From NCBI RefSeq assembly GCF_025264645.1, contig NZ_CP073696.1:2232001-2296000 (forward strand): a stretch of 64,000 nt of DNA. Direction: 5' to 3'. Each line of letters begins with the position of its first letter. Position 1 is the first letter of the stretch. Of this stretch, positions 59,407-64,000 are shown piece after piece. A program made the translations under genes and the position numbers. This DNA comes from Edaphobacter lichenicola (lineage in GTDB: Bacteria > Acidobacteriota > Terriglobia > Terriglobales > Acidobacteriaceae). The notes under the pieces were generated by a model, which searched no databases, was not told the origin of the DNA, and was given only the letters and a program-made list of their open reading frames with translations.

Positions 59407-59461
59407 TTCCTACTCCATTCTTTCCGCCTAGCGGATATCGCTGTTTCACTTCTGAAGGCTT

Positions 59462-60112
59462 TTAGCTCACGGGTTGATTGGGGCCTGGGGGAGTAGGAAT
59501 CTTTTCTCCATAGACCGATTCCTTCATTCCACCAATCACTCCGCGATCACCATGCGACGAGCCCTGAGCTCGAGGTATCTCGCCTGTCTCGGCGAACGCC
59601 TTAAAGTGACGTAAGTTCTCGATGACGGCCTGCTTGGGATTGCGGCCAACAAACGTCTCCCAGGCGCTCGCGAGCTTTCCCATCCTGAACTCCTGTAGGA
59701 CAGTAGCGATGGTGCCGCGGCCGCTGGGCGCTGGTTCAAAAATCACTTCTCCAGCGTTCTCTGACTCACCCCCAATAGAGCGCCATGCGATTCGCTTACC
59801 CGGTTCGTCTGCCAACACCTCGGAATCCCATTCGATCGTCTTATCTCCGGACTTCATGGCCCAATGTGATGTCTTTTCGCCAGTGGCGATGACGCTGATG
59901 ATCTCCTCCTGCCATGACGGAATGAATTCCACATTGCGCCAAATGTCGTATAGCTCCTGAGGCGAGCCCTGGATGAGGGCACTTGTTCGAATCCAGATCT
60001 TGCCATCCTTATCCTGAGGAGGCGGGGCGTAGTGGCCATTGATGATCACACCGGCGCTGCTCGACTTTGGTGTATTCTCTGCGTTTGGCTTTTCCGTTAG
60101 TGGAACTGACAT
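59462..60112 (-). CDS. SRPBCC family protein (cyclase/dehydrase-like)
   Basis: A 216-residue protein with a START-like hydrophobic pocket domain: IRTSALIQGSPQELYDIWRN, VEFIPSWQEEIISV, then WDSEVLADEPGKRIAWRSIG and the long C-terminal helix WETFVGRNPKQAVIENLRHF. The N-terminus and last 30 residues are disordered. Family members bind hydrophobic ligands in the cytoplasm. It is often found with zinc alcohol dehydrogenases, as here on both sides. AAAGGA precedes the ATG. Confidence 0.88.
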   Translation of the reverse strand: MSVPLTEKPNAENTPKSSSAGVIINGHYAPPPQDKDGKIWIRTSALIQGSPQELYDIWRNVEFIPSWQEEIISVIATGEKTSHWAMKSGDKTIEWDSEVLADEPGKRIAWRSIGGESENAGEVIFEPAPSGRGTIATVLQEFRMGKLASAWETFVGRNPKQAVIENLRHFKAFAETGEIPRAQGSSHGDRGVIGGMKESVYGEKIPTPPGPNQPVS

Positions 60113-60158
60113 TGGCGATCCTTTCGATCGTTACTTCTTGCTTGAGGTGAGGTGGTCT

Positions 60159-61265
60159 CTAGACCGCCAGAGAGTTTTTGAGCGAAGAGATATCTATTAC
60201 GTACCGGAACCGGACTTCTTTGTTCTCCACTTTGTCGTAGGCGTCATTGATGTCTTTCATGTCGATGATTTGAATATCAGGGCCGATGTTATGCTCGGCG
60301 CAGAAGTCCAAGACCTCCTGAGTTTCAGCAATGCTGCCAATAAGAGAACCGCCGACCGACCTGCGGTGGCCGGCGATCTCCATATTGTTCATGGATGAAA
60401 GCGGTTCGAGAGCCCCAACTACAACGAGAGAAGCGTTTCTTTTTAGTAATGGGATGAAAGGATTGAGATCAGTCTTTTCAGGGATAGTAGAAAGCATAAA
60501 ATCCAAACTTGCCTTATGAGCTCTTAGAGTTTCCTCCTCCTCCAGATCTTCATTGAGGACGACCGCAGCTCCCAGCCGTGCAGCTTCGGTGGTTTTTTGC
60601 TCAGATGAGGTGAACAGGACGACTTGAGCAGCCATGGCGATCGCAAGCTTCGCTGCAATGTCGCCTAGTCCACCGAAAGCAATAATTCCAACCTTGTCGC
60701 CCTTCTTCACCCCCCAATGACGCAAAGGTGAATAGGTGGTAACCCCGGCACACAGGATGGGTGCCGCCACCTCTGGCTTGAGGTTGCTGGGAATCTTCAA
60801 TACGAAATCCTCCGGCACTACCAATGAGGTCGAATAACCACCGAAGGTGTTGTCTTTTCCGTAATGATTTGACTTGTCAGGAGACTTTTTGGCAGGAACT
60901 ATGGGACCGTTATAGGTCGCGAGCCAACTGTTCGGACCTTCGCAATAGTTTTCCTCACCAGACCGACACGGTTCGCAATTGCGGCAACTATCGATCATGC
61001 AACCGACACCGACCATATCCCCAATTTTGTGTCGCGTTACTGAAGCCCCAACACTCATCACGCGGCCCACCACTTCGTCCCCTGGCATACAGGGATAGAC
61101 AGTATTTGACCAATTGTTCTTCACTTGATGAATGTCTGAATGGCAGACGCCGCAGAACAAAATGTCGATCGCTACTTTATTTTCTTTCGGATCTTCACGC
61201 TCAAACTCATGTGGCTTGAGACTGTTGAAAGAGTGTTTGGCAGTATAACCAATGGACTTAATCAT
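60159..61265 (-). CDS. NADP-dependent alcohol dehydrogenase, YahK/cinnamyl-alcohol-dehydrogenase type
   Basis: A 368-residue zinc dehydrogenase of the CAD group. Catalytic zinc ligands are in FCGVCHSDIHQVKNNW and MPGDEVVGRV; structural zinc cysteines are in CMIDSCRNCEPCRSGEENYC; the cofactor motif is GIIAFGGLGDIAAKLA. It reduces aldehydes with NADPH in the cytoplasm, often as an aldehyde detoxifying enzyme. AAAGGA lies 7 bases before ATG 61265. First gene of the redox group. Confidence 0.94.
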   Translation of the reverse strand: MIKSIGYTAKHSFNSLKPHEFEREDPKENKVAIDILFCGVCHSDIHQVKNNWSNTVYPCMPGDEVVGRVMSVGASVTRHKIGDMVGVGCMIDSCRNCEPCRSGEENYCEGPNSWLATYNGPIVPAKKSPDKSNHYGKDNTFGGYSTSLVVPEDFVLKIPSNLKPEVAAPILCAGVTTYSPLRHWGVKKGDKVGIIAFGGLGDIAAKLAIAMAAQVVLFTSSEQKTTEAARLGAAVVLNEDLEEEETLRAHKASLDFMLSTIPEKTDLNPFIPLLKRNASLVVVGALEPLSSMNNMEIAGHRRSVGGSLIGSIAETQEVLDFCAEHNIGPDIQIIDMKDINDAYDKVENKEVRFRYVIDISSLKNSLAV

Positions 61266-61758
61266 GGAATTTTCCTTTGCTCTTCATAAAACTCAAAGCT
61301 TCGATACACGTGAGGTGTTATTGATTTGCGCCAAACCCGCTCCCAGTTCGAGGCTCCGACAGATCCGCGTGCCCGGAGAGGCTTCAGGTCGAGAACTTTA
61401 AGATGTTCGGTGAGAGATGAGAAGAAGGAGCGGCGGTCAAGAGAATAAGCTTTCGACGAGTCGTGGGTCGATATGGCGGGTCCTTTATGTGAATTCCGCC
61501 AGATCGTCGCTTTCAGGCCGTGAATTGATGGGATGCTGAGTCTCCGAAAAGGGATGCGCTGTACACCTGGTAAGGCTGCACCCATCCCTGGCGCCCACCG
61601 CCGAGACCCATTGGATCAATACGGTATACCTGACATCCTCTAAATCAGATCGGTTTCGCGGACTTTCTGTCTCTTGGCCTTGGGCTGACAGTTTGTCCAC
61701 GCAAGGCCAAGGACGCAGTAGGTTATGCTTCAGACTGCAAGCACGCTCGCGACCCACA
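61266..61758. other. Long intergenic region with one inverted repeat
   Basis: No gene with ribosome site or family pattern was found in 490 bases; open minus-strand frames are of irregular composition. Contains the inverted repeat at 61673-61711 and, at the left end, the ribosome site of the alcohol dehydrogenase. Confidence 0.5.
61673..61711. repeat. Perfect 10-base inverted repeat downstream of uvrA
   Basis: Arms CTTGGCCTTG and CAAGGCCAAG with a 19-base spacer, starting about 47 bases after the UvrA stop. There is no T run, so a simple intrinsic terminator is unlikely; a protein site or a degenerate terminator is possible. Confidence 0.6.
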
Positions 61759-64000
61759 TCAAGAAAGCGCAGCCGCCAAATAGGGCGCTGTTCTACTCCT
61801 GGAAACCTGGGCGACCTCGTCGGGCGGACCGGCTGCAACGACAAGCCCACCTTCGTCACCGGCCCCAGGACCAATGTCGATCACCCAGTCGCTCTCAGCA
61901 ATTACGTGCATATCATGCTCGATCACGATAACCGTATTCCCAGCCTCAACCAAGCCATTCAGTTGTTTCATGAGTCGTTCCACATCAGAAGGGTGAAGCC
62001 CGGTAGTCGGCTCGTCAAGAATATAGAGCGTGTTACCGCGCTGCACACGTTGGAGTTCAGTCGCCATCTTGATGCGTTGTGCTTCCCCTCCCGAAAGTTC
62101 CGTAGCAGGTTGGCCCAACCGAAGATAGCCAAGGCCGACTTCCCGGAGAACATTGAGGGACCGGAAGACTTGTAGTTCTTCCACGAAGAACTCCGCAGCC
62201 ACATCGACAGTCATTCCTAGAACATCAGCGACACTTTTACCACGATATTTGATTTCCAGGGTTTTGGTATTGAATCGGCAACCGTGACACGTCGGGCAGG
62301 GAGCGTAGACACTGGGAAGGAAAAGCAGCTCTACGCACACGGAGCCTTCGCCTAAGCAGGTTTCACATCGGCCCTTTGCAACGTTGAAAGAAAAACGCCC
62401 TGCATCATAGCGCCGAGCTTTGGCACCCCTGGTATCCGCGAACAGTTTTCTCACATGATCAAAGAGGCCAGTATAAGTCGCCATGTTCGAGCGCGGGGTG
62501 CGTCCGATAGGCTTCTGATCGACCACAACAAGGCGGCCAATATGCTCGATACCACTGACGATCTCGCCTGCGGTCGTGACGATGGTCGTCTGCTCCAGAT
62601 CGTCCGCAACAGGTTCCTCAACGGTGATAGGTTGTCCCAACCCTTCCGCAACTAGTTCGACTAACGCATGACTTACAAGACTTGACTTGCCGGAACCCGA
62701 GACGCCGGTAACCGAGGTAAACACCCCAAGCGGAAATGAAACATCAAGTCCTCGTAAGTTGTTGCGCGTTACATCGCGGAGCCTGAGCCAGCCTTTCGCA
62801 GTACGTCGGATCCTCTTAGGCATCGAGCCCTTACGGAAGAGATGGATCCGGGTCTGCGACGCTTCTACATCGCGGAGGCCTGCCGGAGGGCCGCTATACA
62901 GAACTTCACCTCCGTTTTCACCAGCCTCTGGTCCGACATCCACCAGCCAATCTGCACGCCGGATTACGTCCAACTCGTGTTCCACGACGAACAGCGAGTT
63001 TCCTGCATGTTTCAGCGACTCCAAGGCGTTTAGTAGCGCCTCCGTATCCGTAGGGTGCAAACCTGCCGAAGGCTCATCCAGTACATATACGACGCCAAAA
63101 AGATTGGAGTGCAACTGGGTGCCGAGCCTCAGTCGCTGCATTTCGCCGGGGGATAAGGTGGGCGTGCTTCGTTCGAGCGATAAGTACCCAAGGCCAAGAT
63201 CCAATAATACGGAAAGTCTCGCCACGAGATCCCGCCGCGATCCTTTGCGTCACCATGATCTTTTCAGGATGCCCCAATACTTTCTTGCGCGGGCCGCGTC
63301 CGTCGACCGCGTATGGGGCCAAAAGCAACTCCAGGCGTTTGAGCGGCACGGTCGAGATATCGGCTATATCGTAGCCTGCGAACTTCACTGATAACGACTC
63401 CGGTTTGATCCGCTTGCCATGACATTCCGGACAATCGGTGCTCAACATGAACTGGGAGACCCGCTTCTTCATCATCGGACTACACGTGTTCGCAAAGGTC
63501 TGCAACACGTGTTTCTTTGCACCAGTGAACGTTCCCTGATAGCTAGGCTCCAATTTCTGACGTAAAGCCTGTCGCGTCTCAGCGGGTGTAAAGCCGGCAT
63601 ATACCGGAACGGTCGGCTGCTCGTCGGTGAATAAAATCCAATCTCTATCCTTCTTCGATAGGTCGCGCCAAGGCTTATCCACGTTGTAACCCAGCGTCAC
63701 GAGTATGTCCCGCAGATTTTGCCCTTGCCACGCGGTCGGCCACGCGGCCACGGCGCGTTCCCGAATTGTCAACGAGTCATTCGGGACCATCGACTTCTCG
63801 GTTACCTCGTAGATGCGACCCAGGCCGTGACACTTCGGACAGGCTCCCTCCGCGGTGTTTTGAGAAAACGATTCGGCATAAAGCAGAGGTTGCCCTTTGG
63901 GATAATCACCCGCACGTGAGTAAAGCATTCGCAGAAGATTAGAAAGCGTCGTAACGCTTCCAACAGAGGAGCGAGTGGTTGGCGATCCTCGTTGCTGCTG
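61759..64000 (-). pseudogene. uvrA: uvrA-type excinuclease ATPase, frameshifted, 5' end outside window
   Basis: UvrA is the damage-recognition ATPase of nucleotide excision repair. The window covers about the last 745 residues in two frames: 63928 and beyond down to about 63232, then 63225 down to 61759. Visible are zinc-finger cysteines CPKCHGLGR, CPECHGKR and CETCLGEG with CPTCHG, first signature TLSPGEMQRLRLG, first Walker B YVLDEPSAGLHP, second Walker A GVSGSGKSSL, second signature ELSGGEAQR and Walker B ILDEPTTGLHP. One extra base in a GGG run at 63231-63233 shifts the frame between IAA and DLVARLSVLLD. Without that base the protein is continuous and complete, so it may be a sequencing error or a fresh lesion. 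Confidence 0.8.

Noticed and set aside
61485..61874. 129-codon minus-strand frame after uvrA
   Set aside because: It is out of frame with the intact UvrA C-terminus that it overlaps; composition is Arg/Pro/Ser-rich as in shadow frames.

Overview
The window looks like the chromosome of an Acidobacteriota member of the Terriglobus/Granulicella/Edaphobacter type. The evidence is the PadR regulator paired with a very long MacB/FtsX-type permease carrying an extra N-terminal region (8507-11505), a mid-range G+C content judged by eye, frequent 4-base ATGA gene overlaps, and many small soil-bacterium families. This is an inference: no rRNA or complete tRNA gene is present to test it. No insertion sequence, transposase, prophage module or CRISPR array was seen.

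Layout. 1-3482: end of a short-chain dehydrogenase, then a four-gene minus-strand operon (PIG-L deacetylase, NodS-like methyltransferase, family 2 glycosyltransferase, acyl-CoA dehydrogenase-like protein), every junction an ATGA overlap. 3574-8216: a DNA-damage block with a DnaE2 polymerase lacking its N-terminal PHP region, a small partner ORF, an SRAP/YedK-type protein and Ku. 8477-11505: PadR and permease. 11652-25187: an eroded, rearranged region with broken genes (beta-propeller protein, PEP-CTERM protein, YciE/YciF protein), a tRNA fragment, and above all a long minus-strand run of very small genes (14128-18705) in which several families occur more than once. Isolated members lie at 12907, 24562 and 47373-47808.

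25188-43680 is mostly stress and envelope functions: pyridoxamine-oxidase-like protein, DUF2252, paired small membrane proteins, a treZ tail fused by overlap to glgX, MscS-type channel, AI-2E-family transporter, YihY-type membrane protein, truncated histidine kinase, YflT-type and BON proteins, manganese catalase, HAD phosphatase and a DUF4142 protein. 43756-55815 has an iron-permease-like protein, two tandem aldo/keto reductases, exonuclease III, response regulators, a six-PAS-type hybrid-sensing histidine kinase, DUF2062, a Crp/Fnr regulator and degenerate signalling fragments. 56064-61265 is a minus-strand redox group (MBL hydrolase, SDR, two zinc alcohol dehydrogenases, SRPBCC protein). 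61759 to the end is a UvrA gene broken by one extra base.

Common themes are DNA repair (DnaE2, Ku, SRAP, AlkB, exonuclease III, UvrA) and oxidative or osmotic stress. The most promising undescribed material is the multi-copy small-protein neighbourhood: a family with a conserved MPAC motif and a C-terminal HxxxCxxCNE motif, a YRLxF family, and a short family whose C-terminus resembles ribosome modulation factor.
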